DNA of 64,000 nt from an uncultured Campylobacteraceae bacterium (GCA_937138295.1 CAKZOX010000216.1:1-64000), one strand, 5' to 3'; shown: positions 27,347-37,081, numbered from the stretch's first letter. Notes: generated by a model from the letters alone, not told the origin. Made by a program: numbers and translations.

Positions 27347-30034
27347 TTATTTAAGCTCTTGCCAAGAGCTCCCAATACAGCAACTTACTTTTAATGGTAC
27401 TTTTAGTTTATATATATTTTCCATTATTTTAATTATATCTTTTGAAATTTCATCAATATGATCATTTTTTATCTCAAAAATAAGTTCATCATGTATTTGT
27501 AATAACATATTGATGTTATTATTTTCATTATATTTTTTATATATTTCAATCATTGACAATTTAATTAAATCAGCAGCACTTCCTTGGAATAATGTATTTA
27601 CAGATTCCCTTAAATATGCAGCTTTTTGCATACCATTTGCACTATCAAAATCAAACAATCTTTTTCTTCCAATTAAAGTTTTAACAAAGCCTTTTTCTAA
27701 AGCACCCTCTTCTATTGATTTTAAATACTCTTTAACATTTGTAAAGGCTTTAAAATATGATTCAATATAAACTTTAGCCTCTTTTGGAGCAATTCCTAAT
27801 GTATCACCAAGTTTTTTGCTTCCCATTCCATATAAAAGTCCAAAATTAATTGATTTTGCAATATTTCTATTTTCTTTTGCTTTTTCTTCTCCAAAAATTT
27901 CTACAGCAGTTCTGCTATGAATATCTTCATTGTTGTTGAATGCTTCAACTAAAGCACTATCTTCACTAAAATGAGCAAGAAGTCTTAATTCAATTTGAGA
28001 ATAGTCAATTCCAACTAGACTATATCCATCTTTAGGAATAAATGCACTTCTTATTTGATTTCCAATTTCACTTCTAACAGGAATATTTTGTAAGTTAGGA
28101 TTCTTTGAACTTAACCTTCCTGTTGCAGTTCCATTTTGTAAAAATGAAGTATAAATTCTATTATCTTCTTCTTTTTTTGCCAATAATAATAGTGGCTCTA
28201 TATAAGTTGATTGAAGTTTAAATAATTCTCTATAGTTTAAAAGTAATGGAATAATTTCATGTTCATCTTTTAATTTATTTAAAACCATTTCATTAGTACT
28301 GTAACCAGTTTTAGTCTTTTTAGAACCTTTTAATCCTAGTTTTTCAAATAAAATATCCCCTAATTGTTTAGGTGAATTTATGTTAAATTCAACTCCAGCT
28401 TTTTCATATATTTTTTCAGTTAAATTTTTTACATTTGAAGAGTTAGAAACTTTTAAGTCCTCTAATATTTGTGTATCAATTTTAATTCCATTTTCTTCCA
28501 TATTTGATAAAACATATATAAAATCAAATTCATACTTATATGCTAAATCTAACAATTCTTGATTATCAGTCTCTTTAAACTCTTGAGTTAATTTATTAAA
28601 TATCTTTAAAGTCATTAAAGCATCTTCAGCAGCATAATCACAAGCACTTGTAATTTCTACATTTGAAAAGTTTTCACCTTTTTTAACTGTGTCTTTGTAA
28701 GCAATCATTTTATGATCAAAATATTTATTAGCTAAGAAGTCTAAACCAACTTTTGAAGATGTATCTAACATCCATGCCATAATCATAGTATCTGCATATA
28801 CTTTTAGCTCTATCCCTAAGTTAAATTTTACTATTTGATAATCATATTTGAAATTTTGTAAAACTAATTTATGTTCATTTAAAATTTCAATTGCTCTTTT
28901 AGCATCTTTAATAGATATTTGTTCTTGTACACCTAAATAATTATGGGCAATTGGAACATAGTATGCTTTGTTTTCGTCATAACAAAATGAAAAACCAACT
29001 ATTTGAGCATTTCTTGTATCTATATCAGTTGTTTCTGTGTCAAATGCTACAATTGAATTTCTAGGCATGAAATTTAAAACTTTAAATAATTTTTCTTCAT
29101 TGTCTAATAACTCATAAGAACATTTTATTTCTTCTTTTGGTTTTTTAGTTGGAACTACTGTTTTATAGTTTAAACCTTGAGTATTTACTCTATCTAAAAC
29201 TCTATTTAAGCCATACTCAACTAATGTATCAGCTATCTTTAAAATTGGATTTTCAGAAGGTAAAACAAATTCCTCAAGATTATCTATGCAATGACAATCA
29301 GTTGATAAAGTTACAAGTTGCTTTGAAATATATGCCATTTCTTTACCATCTGTTAGAAGAGTTTTCCATCTTTTCTTTTCAATATTTTCAAGATTTGCAT
29401 AAATTTCATCTAATGTTCCAAATTGTTCAATTAGTGCTTGTGCTGTTTTAGCTCCAACACCTTTTACCCCAGGAACATTATCAGCACTATCGCCTAAAAG
29501 TGATTGATAATCTGTGAATTGAGAAGGTTTAACTCCATATTTTGTGAAACATTTATCTTCATTAATGATATCTTTTTTTATTGGATCAAATAAATAAACC
29601 TTATCGTCATCAATTAGTTGATATAAGTCTTTATCGTGAGACACAATTCTAACTTCTAAATCTTTTTGTTTTGCATCTTGAGCTATTGAAGCGATGATAT
29701 CATCAGCTTCAAAACCATTTCTAAGTGCTGTTTTAAATCCCATTTCTTCAACCCAAGAAATAGCTATAGGTAATTGTTTTAGTAAATCTTCTGGAACATC
29801 TGGTCTATGAGATTTGTATTCTTCAAATATATCACTTCTAAAAGTTTTTCCCTTTGCATCTAAAGCAAACACTATATAATCTGTTTGAAAATCTTTTCCA
29901 ATGTTTGATATAAAATTCATAAATCCTGTTAAAAGTCCTGTTGGGAAACCATCTTTAGATTTTAGTGGTGGTAAAGCATAGTAGCTTCTAAATAAAAATC
30001 CAAATGTATCGATAATAGTTATAGTTTTTTTCAT
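27347..30034 (-). CDS. polA: DNA polymerase I
   Basis: The 895-residue protein has all three domains. The 5' nuclease is at about 1-290 (EADDIIASI, GDSADNVPGVKGVG). The 3'-5' exonuclease is at about 315-500 with Exo I DTET (Asp332/Glu334), Exo II NFKYD and Exo III YAAEDA intact, so proofreading is expected. The polymerase domain is at about 520-895 with GRLSSKNPNLQNIP, DYSQIELRLLAHFS, the O helix RNIAKSINFGLLYGM and the palm motif LLQIHDELIFE. It serves repair and Okazaki-fragment processing. It is divergent from kdsB. Confidence 0.98.
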   Translation of the reverse strand: MKKTITIIDTFGFLFRSYYALPPLKSKDGFPTGLLTGFMNFISNIGKDFQTDYIVFALDAKGKTFRSDIFEEYKSHRPDVPEDLLKQLPIAISWVEEMGFKTALRNGFEADDIIASIAQDAKQKDLEVRIVSHDKDLYQLIDDDKVYLFDPIKKDIINEDKCFTKYGVKPSQFTDYQSLLGDSADNVPGVKGVGAKTAQALIEQFGTLDEIYANLENIEKKRWKTLLTDGKEMAYISKQLVTLSTDCHCIDNLEEFVLPSENPILKIADTLVEYGLNRVLDRVNTQGLNYKTVVPTKKPKEEIKCSYELLDNEEKLFKVLNFMPRNSIVAFDTETTDIDTRNAQIVGFSFCYDENKAYYVPIAHNYLGVQEQISIKDAKRAIEILNEHKLVLQNFKYDYQIVKFNLGIELKVYADTMIMAWMLDTSSKVGLDFLANKYFDHKMIAYKDTVKKGENFSNVEITSACDYAAEDALMTLKIFNKLTQEFKETDNQELLDLAYKYEFDFIYVLSNMEENGIKIDTQILEDLKVSNSSNVKNLTEKIYEKAGVEFNINSPKQLGDILFEKLGLKGSKKTKTGYSTNEMVLNKLKDEHEIIPLLLNYRELFKLQSTYIEPLLLLAKKEEDNRIYTSFLQNGTATGRLSSKNPNLQNIPVRSEIGNQIRSAFIPKDGYSLVGIDYSQIELRLLAHFSEDSALVEAFNNNEDIHSRTAVEIFGEEKAKENRNIAKSINFGLLYGMGSKKLGDTLGIAPKEAKVYIESYFKAFTNVKEYLKSIEEGALEKGFVKTLIGRKRLFDFDSANGMQKAAYLRESVNTLFQGSAADLIKLSMIEIYKKYNENNNINMLLQIHDELIFEIKNDHIDEISKDIIKIMENIYKLKVPLKVSCCIGSSWQELK

Positions 30035-30076
30035 TAATAATTCTCTTTATAATCACGTAGTTTAAAGTTAATATAC

Positions 30077-30082
30077 TATAAT
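30077..30082 (+). promoter_or_regulatory. Candidate -10 box for kdsB
   Basis: A perfect TATAAT lies 41 bases before the kdsB ATG in the 89-base gap shared with the divergent polA. The upstream sequence is AT-rich with no clear -35 box. Confidence 0.4.
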
Positions 30083-30123
30083 AAGTGTACTAAAAATAAG
30101 GTTTCACAAAATAAAGGTTATAA

Positions 30124-30849
30124 ATGATAATAATTCCTGCAAGATTAAATTCAAGTAGATTTGAAAATAAAATTTTAGTTGATATTTTAGGTTTGCCTAT
30201 GGTAATAAAAACAGCTAAACAAGTTAGTTCTTTAGACAAAGTTGTAATAGCAACTGATTCAACTGAAGTTGTTGAATTAGTAAAATCCCATGGTTTTGAA
30301 GCTGTATTAACTTCATCAGAACATCAAAGTGGTACAGATAGAATAAATGAAGCTGCTCAAAAATTGAATATTAATGACGATGAAATAATAGTAAATGTGC
30401 AAGCAGATGAGCCTTTTATAGAAACTGAAGTTGTAAAAGCTGTAATGAATAGAGTTCAAAAAGTAATAGACAAAAACGAAGATGTAATGATAACTTCATG
30501 TTTTAAAAAGATTAGTTCAGAGTTAGCCGATGATCCAAATCATGTAAAAGTAATTACAGATGAGCACGAAAATGCAATTTATTTTTCTAGAGCAAAAATT
30601 CCTTATCATAGAGATCATTATGATAATTCAAGTTATAAAGGACACTTAGGAATTTATGGTTTTACTAAAAAAAGTTTACAAGAGTTTTGTAATTTAGATG
30701 CTTCAAAATTAGAAGCTATTGAAAAATTAGAACAATTAAGAGCTATTGATAATGGACATAAAATAGCAATGGTTGAAGTTGAATCAAAATCTTTTGGAAT
30801 TGATACTCAAGAAGATTTAAATAATGCTTTGAGAATATTTAATAAATAA
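30124..30849 (+). CDS. kdsB: 3-deoxy-manno-octulosonate cytidylyltransferase
   Basis: The 241-residue enzyme activates Kdo with CTP to CMP-Kdo for the lipopolysaccharide inner core. Diagnostic segments are IIPARLNSSRFENKIL at the N terminus, SGTDRINEAAQ, VNVQADEPFI, YFSRAKIPYHRD and the C-terminal GIDTQEDL. It supports a Gram-negative envelope. It is probably monocistronic; a GGDEF gene begins 32 bases later, with a TATAAT between them. Confidence 0.96.
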   Translation: MIIIPARLNSSRFENKILVDILGLPMVIKTAKQVSSLDKVVIATDSTEVVELVKSHGFEAVLTSSEHQSGTDRINEAAQKLNINDDEIIVNVQADEPFIETEVVKAVMNRVQKVIDKNEDVMITSCFKKISSELADDPNHVKVITDEHENAIYFSRAKIPYHRDHYDNSSYKGHLGIYGFTKKSLQEFCNLDASKLEAIEKLEQLRAIDNGHKIAMVEVESKSFGIDTQEDLNNALRIFNK

Positions 30850-30854
30850 TTCAA

Positions 30855-30860
30855 TATAAT
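30855..30860 (+). promoter_or_regulatory. Candidate -10 box for REC-GGDEF gene
   Basis: TATAAT lies 21 bases before the ATG at 30882, in the short gap after kdsB. It would allow separate expression of the cyclase with a leader of about 15 bases. No -35 box is apparent. Confidence 0.35.
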
Positions 30861-30881
30861 GTCCCAAAAACAAGAAATGTT

Positions 30882-32192
30882 ATGAGCAGAGAAATATTAA
30901 AAGACCTAAACTTCCTATTCGTTGAGGATGAAGAAACGATACAAAAATTTACATCAAGATTTCTTGATAAAATAGTAAATAAAATTTTTGTAGCTTCAAA
31001 TGGAGAAGAAGGATATAATTTATACCTAAAAAATCAAGATAAAATAGACATAATAATAACAGACATACATATGCCTGTTATGAATGGTCTAGATATGATT
31101 GAAAAAATCAGAGAATACAGTAAAGATATACCAGTAATCATAACAACGGCTTACAATGAAACAGATTTTCTAAAAAGATCTGTTCAATTAAATGTATCAT
31201 CATATGTTATTAAACCTATAGATTTAGAACAATTATTAAATAGCTTAATAAAGACAGCAGAACCTATAGTTTTAAAAAGACAGTTAGATGAAGCTCATAA
31301 GCTAGTTAGTAAAAATGAAGAATACAAAAGATTAAAAACAATTTTTGATTCTCAAGAAAACATGATAGCAATTGTAAAAGATAATAAAATTACAAAAGCT
31401 AATAAAAAACTATATAATTTTTTTAATATTAACAATTTAGAAGAACTAAATAAAAACAATCATATTTTTGATTACTTTGTAGAAGAACCAGGTTTAATTT
31501 CTATGGAAGAATTAAAACAAAGTTCATGTTGGGCTGAATATATAAAAACTCTTTCTGAATTAGACAGAATAGTTAAAGTTGAAAACAATCATAAAAATTT
31601 GAAAACTTTCTCGTTGAATATTGAAGTATATCTTGAAGAAGAAGATAGCTATATATTAACTTTTACAGATATAACTTCACTAAAAGAGAAAGTAAATCTT
31701 TTAGAATATCAAGCAACTCACGATAATTTAACTGGTATTTACAACAGAAATAAATTTCAACAAGTATTCGAAAAAGAAATAAGAAGAAATATTAGATATA
31801 AACATGACTTATCTTTAATAATCATCGATATTGATCACTTTAAATTAATAAACGATAATTATGGACATCAAATTGGAGATGAAGTATTAAAAGCTATTCC
31901 AATGATTTTACAATCATGTATCAGAGAACATGATATCTTAGCTAGATGGGGTGGAGAAGAATTTATAATTTTATTACCTGAAACAAATTTAGAAAATGCC
32001 ACAAAAGTAGCTGAAAAAATAAGAATAAAAGTAGAAAATCAAAAATTCACAAAAAGATATTTAGATCTTACTTCTAGTTTTGGTGTATCATCTTTAAAAG
32101 AAGATGACACAGCTGAAAACTTAATATCTAGAGCTGATAAAGCTTTATATAAATCTAAAAGATCAGGAAGAAATTTAGTTTCAACTTTATAA
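30882..32192 (+). CDS. Response regulator diguanylate cyclase (REC-GGDEF)
   Basis: The 436-residue protein has a receiver with acceptor Asp61 (IIITDIHMP) and Lys in VIKPIDL, a middle segment (about 140-265) that looks like a poorly conserved PAS domain, and a GGDEF domain with GGEEF at 357-361 and an RxxD inhibitory site (REHD) nine residues before it. It should make c-di-GMP when phosphorylated by an orphan kinase. Its 3' end joins a composite hairpin facing lptB. Confidence 0.92.
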   Translation: MSREILKDLNFLFVEDEETIQKFTSRFLDKIVNKIFVASNGEEGYNLYLKNQDKIDIIITDIHMPVMNGLDMIEKIREYSKDIPVIITTAYNETDFLKRSVQLNVSSYVIKPIDLEQLLNSLIKTAEPIVLKRQLDEAHKLVSKNEEYKRLKTIFDSQENMIAIVKDNKITKANKKLYNFFNINNLEELNKNNHIFDYFVEEPGLISMEELKQSSCWAEYIKTLSELDRIVKVENNHKNLKTFSLNIEVYLEEEDSYILTFTDITSLKEKVNLLEYQATHDNLTGIYNRNKFQQVFEKEIRRNIRYKHDLSLIIIDIDHFKLINDNYGHQIGDEVLKAIPMILQSCIREHDILARWGGEEFIILLPETNLENATKVAEKIRIKVENQKFTKRYLDLTSSFGVSSLKEDDTAENLISRADKALYKSKRSGRNLVSTL

Positions 32193-32211
32193 AAAAGTTT
32201 TAGAAACTAAA
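32174..32211. terminator. Composite hairpin between convergent genes
   Basis: Outer nine-base arms TTTAGTTTC (32174-32182) and GAAACTAAA (32203-32211) enclose a further six-base stem AACTTT/AAAGTT, with a three-base bulge on one side. It spans the stop codons of the cyclase and of lptB, which fits a two-way terminator. Confidence 0.45.
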
Positions 32212-32925
32212 GTTTTCACCTAGATAGTGTTCTTTAACTCTATCATCTTTTTTAATATCTTCACTTGTTCCACTTGCCAATAAAGTTCCAGCTTTCATAA
32301 CATAAGCTCTATCACATATTTCTAAAGTCTCTCTTACATTATGATCTGTAATCAGAACTCCAATATTGATTTTTGTAAGTTGGTCAATAATTTCTTGAAT
32401 ATCTTTAACAGCAATTGGATCAACACCTGCAAAAGGCTCATCAAGTAAAAGAAATTTAGGGTGAGAAACTAAAGCTCTTGCTATTTCAGTTCTTCTTCTT
32501 TCACCACCTGATAAAGATACACCTTTTCTTTGTCTAATTGGTTCAATATTAAATAATTCAAGAAGTTCTTCAACTCTTTTGTGTTGTTCTTCTTTATCTT
32601 CTGTGACTATTTGAGCAGCTAACATAAGATTATCTTCAACTGATAAGTCTTTGAAGATACATGATTCTTGAGGCAAATAACCAATTCCTTTTAATGCTCT
32701 TTTGTGTAAAGGCAACGATGTTATATCTTTATCATCAAAATAAACTTCACCACTTGTAGGTTTTACTAATCCACATACAGTATAAAAAGTTGTAGTTTTT
32801 CCTGCTCCATTTGGACCAAGTAAACCTACTATTTCACCTGATTTTACTTCTAAAGAAATACCATGTAATATTTGTGTTTTTTTAATATTTTTTTTAATAT
32901 TTTTTATTTCTAATTTATGCTTCAA
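32200..32925 (-). CDS. lptB: LPS export ABC transporter ATP-binding protein
   Basis: The 241-residue ABC ATPase drives transfer of lipopolysaccharide from the inner membrane with LptF/G. Walker A is GPNGAGKTT (about residues 36-44), the signature is LSGGERRRTEIARAL and Walker B is FLLLDEPFAGVDP. The strings VEDNLMLAAQIV and GVLITDHNVRETL are typical of LptB rather than other ABC ATPases. It overlaps tsaE by 11 bases and is the last gene of the S4-trpD-tsaE-lptB unit. Confidence 0.95.
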   Translation of the reverse strand: MKHKLEIKNIKKNIKKTQILHGISLEVKSGEIVGLLGPNGAGKTTTFYTVCGLVKPTSGEVYFDDKDITSLPLHKRALKGIGYLPQESCIFKDLSVEDNLMLAAQIVTEDKEEQHKRVEELLELFNIEPIRQRKGVSLSGGERRRTEIARALVSHPKFLLLDEPFAGVDPIAVKDIQEIIDQLTKINIGVLITDHNVRETLEICDRAYVMKAGTLLASGTSEDIKKDDRVKEHYLGENFSF

Positions 32926-33331
32926 TTATATATTGCCTTTTATCATTTTCTTTAAAAATATTTATTACCATAACTTCAAAACCATAATCTTCAAGTAAAT
33001 TTTGAAGTTGTTCATCTCCCCACTCAACAAAATGAACTCCACTATTTTCAAACTCTTCAAGCATTCCCAAAGAAATAAACTCTTGTAAAGTTTTATTATA
33101 AACATCATAGTGAAAAATATTCTCTCCATAAACTGATTGTAAAGAAAATGTTGGTGAAGTAACATTATCATCAATATTCATAGCTTTAACAATATTTTTA
33201 ACTAAAGTAGTTTTTCCACTAGCTAAATCACCCCTTAATATTACAACTAAATCTCTATCATCGATATGTTTTATTAAATCTTTTGCTAATAAATCAAGTT
33301 CATTTAATGGTAGTAAATACTCTTTTTTCAA
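32915..33331 (-). CDS. tsaE: tRNA threonylcarbamoyladenosine biosynthesis ATPase TsaE
   Basis: The 138-residue P-loop protein has the Walker A LRGDLASGKTTLVKNI (about residues 33-48) and the family strings VTSPTFSLQSVY, HYDVYN and VHFVEWGDE. TsaE works with TsaB and TsaD to form t6A37 in ANN-decoding tRNAs. Its end overlaps lptB by 11 bases, so the two are coupled; tsaE-lptB adjacency recalls other epsilon-type genomes. Confidence 0.93.
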   Translation of the reverse strand: MKKEYLLPLNELDLLAKDLIKHIDDRDLVVILRGDLASGKTTLVKNIVKAMNIDDNVTSPTFSLQSVYGENIFHYDVYNKTLQEFISLGMLEEFENSGVHFVEWGDEQLQNLLEDYGFEVMVINIFKENDKRQYIIEA

Positions 33332-33339
33332 ATATATTC

Positions 33340-34323
33340 CTAATTTAATTCTTGACTTACTTTAATAATTTCATCAAGTTTTTCTTTTGTTCTACCAGAT
33401 AATATTGCTTTTCTAGCCATCATCACACCATCTTCAAGATTATCAACTTTTCCATCTACCAATAATGCTGCAGCAGCGTTTATTAAAACAATATCAAGTT
33501 TTGCACCTATTATTTTATTTTCTAAAATATCTCTAGTAATTTTTGCATTGAATTTAGCATCTCCACCTTCAATATCTTCTTTTTGATAAATACCTAAACC
33601 ATAATCTATAGGGTTTATTTCAAACTCTTTTATTTCACCATCAATTAAAGTTTGAGCATATGTAATATCACTAATAGATATCTCATCCATTCCATCTTTT
33701 GAACTTACAACCATTACTCTGTTTGCATTTAATAATTTCATAGCTTCAATAATTTTAGATATGTATTCTTTATTAAATACTCCAATTAATTGTTTTGTTA
33801 CAGTTGCAGGATTTGATAATGGTCCTAAGATATTGAAAATAGTTCTATGTGGAATTTCTTTTCTAATAGGCATTATATATTTCATTGCAGGGTGATGATT
33901 TTGTGCAAACATAAAAGTAAAACCAGTTTTTTCAAGTAGCTTAACACTATTTTCAAGTGATAAACTAAGATTTATTCCTAATTGCTCAAGCATATCAGCA
34001 CTTCCTGATTTACTTGTGATACTTCTGTTACCATGTTTAGCAACTTTACATCCACAAGCAGCCATAACAATTGATACAGTTGTAGATACATTAAAACTAT
34101 TTGATTTATCTCCACCTGTTCCACAGTTATCTATTAATTCTTCTTTTAAATCATAATGTATAGGTAAAGGAATAAGATGTTCTCTCATAGCACTAGCAGC
34201 AGCTGCTATTTCTTGTGCTGTCTCACCTCTATTGTAAAGTTCAATTAAATATTCTTTAACCTCATCACTAGGTAATCTATTTTCAAAAATATCATCAAAT
34301 TTTAATTTTGCTTTGTTAAACAT
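33340..34323 (-). CDS. trpD: Anthranilate phosphoribosyltransferase
   Basis: The 327-residue enzyme transfers phosphoribose to anthranilate in tryptophan synthesis. Motifs are DNCGTGGDKSNSFNVST (PRPP binding), AKHGNRSITSKSGSADML and RTIFNILGPLSNPA. It is separated from other trp genes and lies between an S4-domain gene, which it abuts by one base, and tsaE. It is not fused to the TrpG glutaminase. Confidence 0.95.
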   Translation of the reverse strand: MFNKAKLKFDDIFENRLPSDEVKEYLIELYNRGETAQEIAAAASAMREHLIPLPIHYDLKEELIDNCGTGGDKSNSFNVSTTVSIVMAACGCKVAKHGNRSITSKSGSADMLEQLGINLSLSLENSVKLLEKTGFTFMFAQNHHPAMKYIMPIRKEIPHRTIFNILGPLSNPATVTKQLIGVFNKEYISKIIEAMKLLNANRVMVVSSKDGMDEISISDITYAQTLIDGEIKEFEINPIDYGLGIYQKEDIEGGDAKFNAKITRDILENKIIGAKLDIVLINAAAALLVDGKVDNLEDGVMMARKAILSGRTKEKLDEIIKVSQELN

Positions 34324-34575
34324 CTATTCTCCTATAATTTTAACGTATTCATTCATTTTGGATTTTGGTGTTGATTTTGTAGTTGGTATTTGAAGTACTT
34401 CAAATTTATCAGTTTTTTCAAGATATTTTATTTCTATAATATCCCCTACTTTAACTTCTTTAGCTTTTTTTACAACTTGCCCATTAATTGAAACAACTTT
34501 ATGTTCAAGCATATCTTCAGCAACTGCTCTTCTCTTAGTAATATTTACTGCATTTAAAAATTTATCGCATCTCAT
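34324..34575 (-). CDS. S4-domain RNA-binding protein (Hsp15-like)
   Basis: The 83-residue protein is essentially one S4 domain: MRCDKFLNAVNITKRRAVA, then VVSINGQVVKKAKEVKVGD and IIEIKYL. Such small S4 proteins (HslR/RqcP type) bind rRNA or stalled 50S subunits. It is the first gene of a four-gene minus-strand unit. Whether it acts in ribosome rescue or rRNA binding cannot be decided by eye. Confidence 0.85.
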   Translation of the reverse strand: MRCDKFLNAVNITKRRAVAEDMLEHKVVSINGQVVKKAKEVKVGDIIEIKYLEKTDKFEVLQIPTTKSTPKSKMNEYVKIIGE

Positions 34576-34704
34576 AAAAAAGATTATATTTAAAATATTC
34601 TGAAAATGGTATTACAAGCTGTTTTTTTCTTTTCAATATAAATTATTAACATGCTATTTAAGTTATCTTTATGTAAAATAGATTAATTAAAATTAAGGCA
34701 ATTC

Positions 34705-35847
34705 ATGGATATAAATTTTGATGAAAATTATCAACCAACCATACTAATAGTAGATGATGAAAAAATCAATATTGACTATATAGTAAAGAGTTTTGATTCA
34801 AGATTTAAAGCTAAAATAACCACAGATAGTAAGTTAGTATTTAAAATTTTAGAAAAAAATAAAATAGATTTGATATTATTAGATATTCAAATGCCTGGTA
34901 TTAATGGATTTGAAATTGCTAAAAAATTAAAAGAAGATGAAAGATATTCAAACATCCCATTTATATTTCTAACATCGCAATCAGAAACAGACTCTTTGGT
35001 TCAAGGTTTTGAATTAGGAGCTATAGATTACATAACAAAACCATTTAATTTAGCAGAGTTAAAAGCAAGAATTAATACTCACGTAAATAATTTCATTCTA
35101 CAACAAAGAGTAAAAGAACAACAAAAAGAAATATTAATACAATCTAAATTTGCAGCCATTGGAGAAATGACATCAATGTTAGCTCATCAATGGAGACAAC
35201 CTTTAAATATAATATCCTTAATAGCTCAAGAAATAACTTTTGATAGAGAAATGAAAATTCTATCAGATGATGAATACTATAGAAAAAAAGAGTTGCTTTT
35301 AAATACTTTAAGTGATCTATCTAAAACAATTGAGACTTTTGTAAAATATTATAAAAATAATGAAACACCAAAAGATGTAAATGTTTTGGTATCTTTAGAG
35401 CAAGTTATAAATTTGTTTAATGAAATATTTGAAGAAAACAATATAAAAATTAAAGTTGAGTGTCAAGATGAACTAAATGAATTTACTTTTAAATCTTTAA
35501 CTAAAGATATAAAACAAATCTTCATTAATATTATTCAAAACTCTATTGAGGCTATAATTAAAGAAAAAAATAACTCAGATAATGAAAAAGAGTATTTTAT
35601 TAATGTAAAACTAACTTTAATTGAAGATTTTATAAACATAGAAATCAAAGATAATGCCGGGGGAATAGATACTAAAATAATAGATACTGTATTTGAGCCT
35701 TATGTTTCCACAAAAGAGAATCTAAATGGTCCAGGCTTAGGTCTATATAGTGTTAAGATGATGATAGAAAATCATTTAAATGGTTCAATAAATGCAAAGA
35801 ACACTTCAGATGGAGTTGTTTTTACTATTAAAATAAAAGCTAATTAA
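34705..35847 (+). CDS. Receiver-histidine kinase fusion (REC-HK)
   Basis: The 380-residue soluble protein starts with an intact receiver: LIVDDE, acceptor Asp60 (LILLDIQMP) and Lys112 (TKPFN). A coiled coil leads to the kinase core with LAHQWRQPLN (His161), N box IQNSIEAI, DNAGGID, FEPYVSTKE and GPGLGLYS. The G2 box reads GPGLGL rather than GTGLGL. The layout, with a receiver before the kinase, suggests that an upstream phosphorelay controls it. The HPt protein gene follows three bases after the stop, so the pair probably forms a relay. Confidence 0.9.
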   Translation: MDINFDENYQPTILIVDDEKINIDYIVKSFDSRFKAKITTDSKLVFKILEKNKIDLILLDIQMPGINGFEIAKKLKEDERYSNIPFIFLTSQSETDSLVQGFELGAIDYITKPFNLAELKARINTHVNNFILQQRVKEQQKEILIQSKFAAIGEMTSMLAHQWRQPLNIISLIAQEITFDREMKILSDDEYYRKKELLLNTLSDLSKTIETFVKYYKNNETPKDVNVLVSLEQVINLFNEIFEENNIKIKVECQDELNEFTFKSLTKDIKQIFINIIQNSIEAIIKEKNNSDNEKEYFINVKLTLIEDFINIEIKDNAGGIDTKIIDTVFEPYVSTKENLNGPGLGLYSVKMMIENHLNGSINAKNTSDGVVFTIKIKAN

Positions 35848-35850
35848 AAT

Positions 35851-36378
35851 ATGAATATTGACATTAATAAACTACTTGAAGAATTAGGGGAAACATCTAC
35901 ATACTCTTTGTTAAATAAGTTTTTAATTACCTATGAAGACTATAAAAATCATCTAAAAATTGATAATGAAGACTTAGATAAATATATTCATAAACTGAAG
36001 GGATCTTCAGGAAATTTGAAAATTAACTCAGTACATGAACTATGTATAGATTTTCCAAAAAATGAAAATAAATCAGAAGTTTTAGATAACTTAATTAAAA
36101 AAATAGAAGATTCTTTTTTAGAAATAAAAACAATTTTAAAAGATGAAAAAACAAATAATGAAAAACTAGATCCTAATAAAATTGGAAATGCCTTAGATGA
36201 ATTAATTTCTGATTTAAATGAATTTAATTATATTGAAGATTCTAGAGTAAAAGTTATTCTAAACTCTTTAGATGGAATAATTAGCAATAAAATAATTGAT
36301 AATTTAGAAAAAGAGTTTGCAAATGGCAATTATGAAAAATCTACCATATTATGCCAAACAATAAGAAGTTTAATTTAA
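35851..36378 (+). CDS. Stand-alone HPt phosphotransfer protein
   Basis: The N-terminal half of this 175-residue protein is an HPt domain with the phosphorylatable His47 in YIHKLKGSSGNLKI, matching HxLKGxSGN. The C-terminal half (about 105-175) has the LDELISDLNEF and EFANGNYEKS pattern of the small helical unit that often trails HPt domains in hybrid kinases. It therefore looks like the detached tail of a hybrid kinase. It directly follows the REC-kinase and faces a receiver gene with a nine-base overlap, so the three may form one relay. Confidence 0.82.
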   Translation: MNIDINKLLEELGETSTYSLLNKFLITYEDYKNHLKIDNEDLDKYIHKLKGSSGNLKINSVHELCIDFPKNENKSEVLDNLIKKIEDSFLEIKTILKDEKTNNEKLDPNKIGNALDELISDLNEFNYIEDSRVKVILNSLDGIISNKIIDNLEKEFANGNYEKSTILCQTIRSLI

Positions 36379-37002
36379 AAACTTCTTTACATTGTCTATC
36401 AAGGTTTTTTGTTTATTTAACTTATTTTTCATATCTTTAAGTTTCTTGTCAAAAATTTGAGTATTTTGTATATTTTCATAAATTTTTTCAGAATTTTCTT
36501 TGAATTTACTTTCATTTTTTTGATAATCTTCTTCTGATAATTTTAATATCTTATTATTTTCTATTTCATTTGATAAATCTATCAACTGCTGATTTAGTTC
36601 TTTATAATCATAATATATTTTTTTCTGATATTCACTAACATAAAGTCTTCTTTTAATTCTAATAGAAAGCTCTTTTAAATTAATAGGTTTAATTATGTAA
36701 TCATCAACACCTAAATTAAAAAGTTTTTCAATATAATCAGTTTCATCATGTTGAGAAATTATAATTATTGGTGTAAATTCAAACTTTTTGTTACTTTTTA
36801 TAATTTTAGATAACTCTATACCATCTCCATCATCAAGAGAAATATCTATTATGAAAATATCGAAATCTTTTTTGTCATAGATTTCAATTGCTTTGTTATA
36901 ACTTGATACAACACTTACATCATAATCTTTATTAAAATAATCACCTAATAAAGTTAAAGTAGTTTGGTCATCATCTACAACTAATATTTTATCTTTTATC
37001 AT
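36370..37002 (-). CDS. Receiver with C-terminal coiled coil
   Basis: I place the start at 37002, where ATG begins the receiver (MIKDKILVVDDD); upstream in-frame codons to 37182 would run into argG and code for an unlikely sequence. The 210-residue product has an intact receiver (VVDDD, acceptor in IIDISLDD, Lys in IIKPINL) and then about 85 residues of lysine- and glutamine-rich coiled coil with no known output. Its end overlaps the HPt gene on the other strand by nine bases. It may receive phosphate from that HPt protein and signal by protein contact. Confidence 0.82.
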   Translation of the reverse strand: MIKDKILVVDDDQTTLTLLGDYFNKDYDVSVVSSYNKAIEIYDKKDFDIFIIDISLDDGDGIELSKIIKSNKKFEFTPIIIISQHDETDYIEKLFNLGVDDYIIKPINLKELSIRIKRRLYVSEYQKKIYYDYKELNQQLIDLSNEIENNKILKLSEEDYQKNESKFKENSEKIYENIQNTQIFDKKLKDMKNKLNKQKTLIDNVKKFLN

Positions 37003-37075
37003 TTTGTTCTTTGTACTTAAAAATTTTATTTGATTATAGCTTATATGCTTAAATAAAACAATAGTTAATATAGGA

Positions 37076-37081
37076 TATAAT
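37076..37081 (+). promoter_or_regulatory. Candidate -10 box for argG
   Basis: A perfect TATAAT lies 36 bases before the argG ATG in the 115-base divergent gap. No ARG-box-like palindrome could be recognised around it. Confidence 0.4.
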
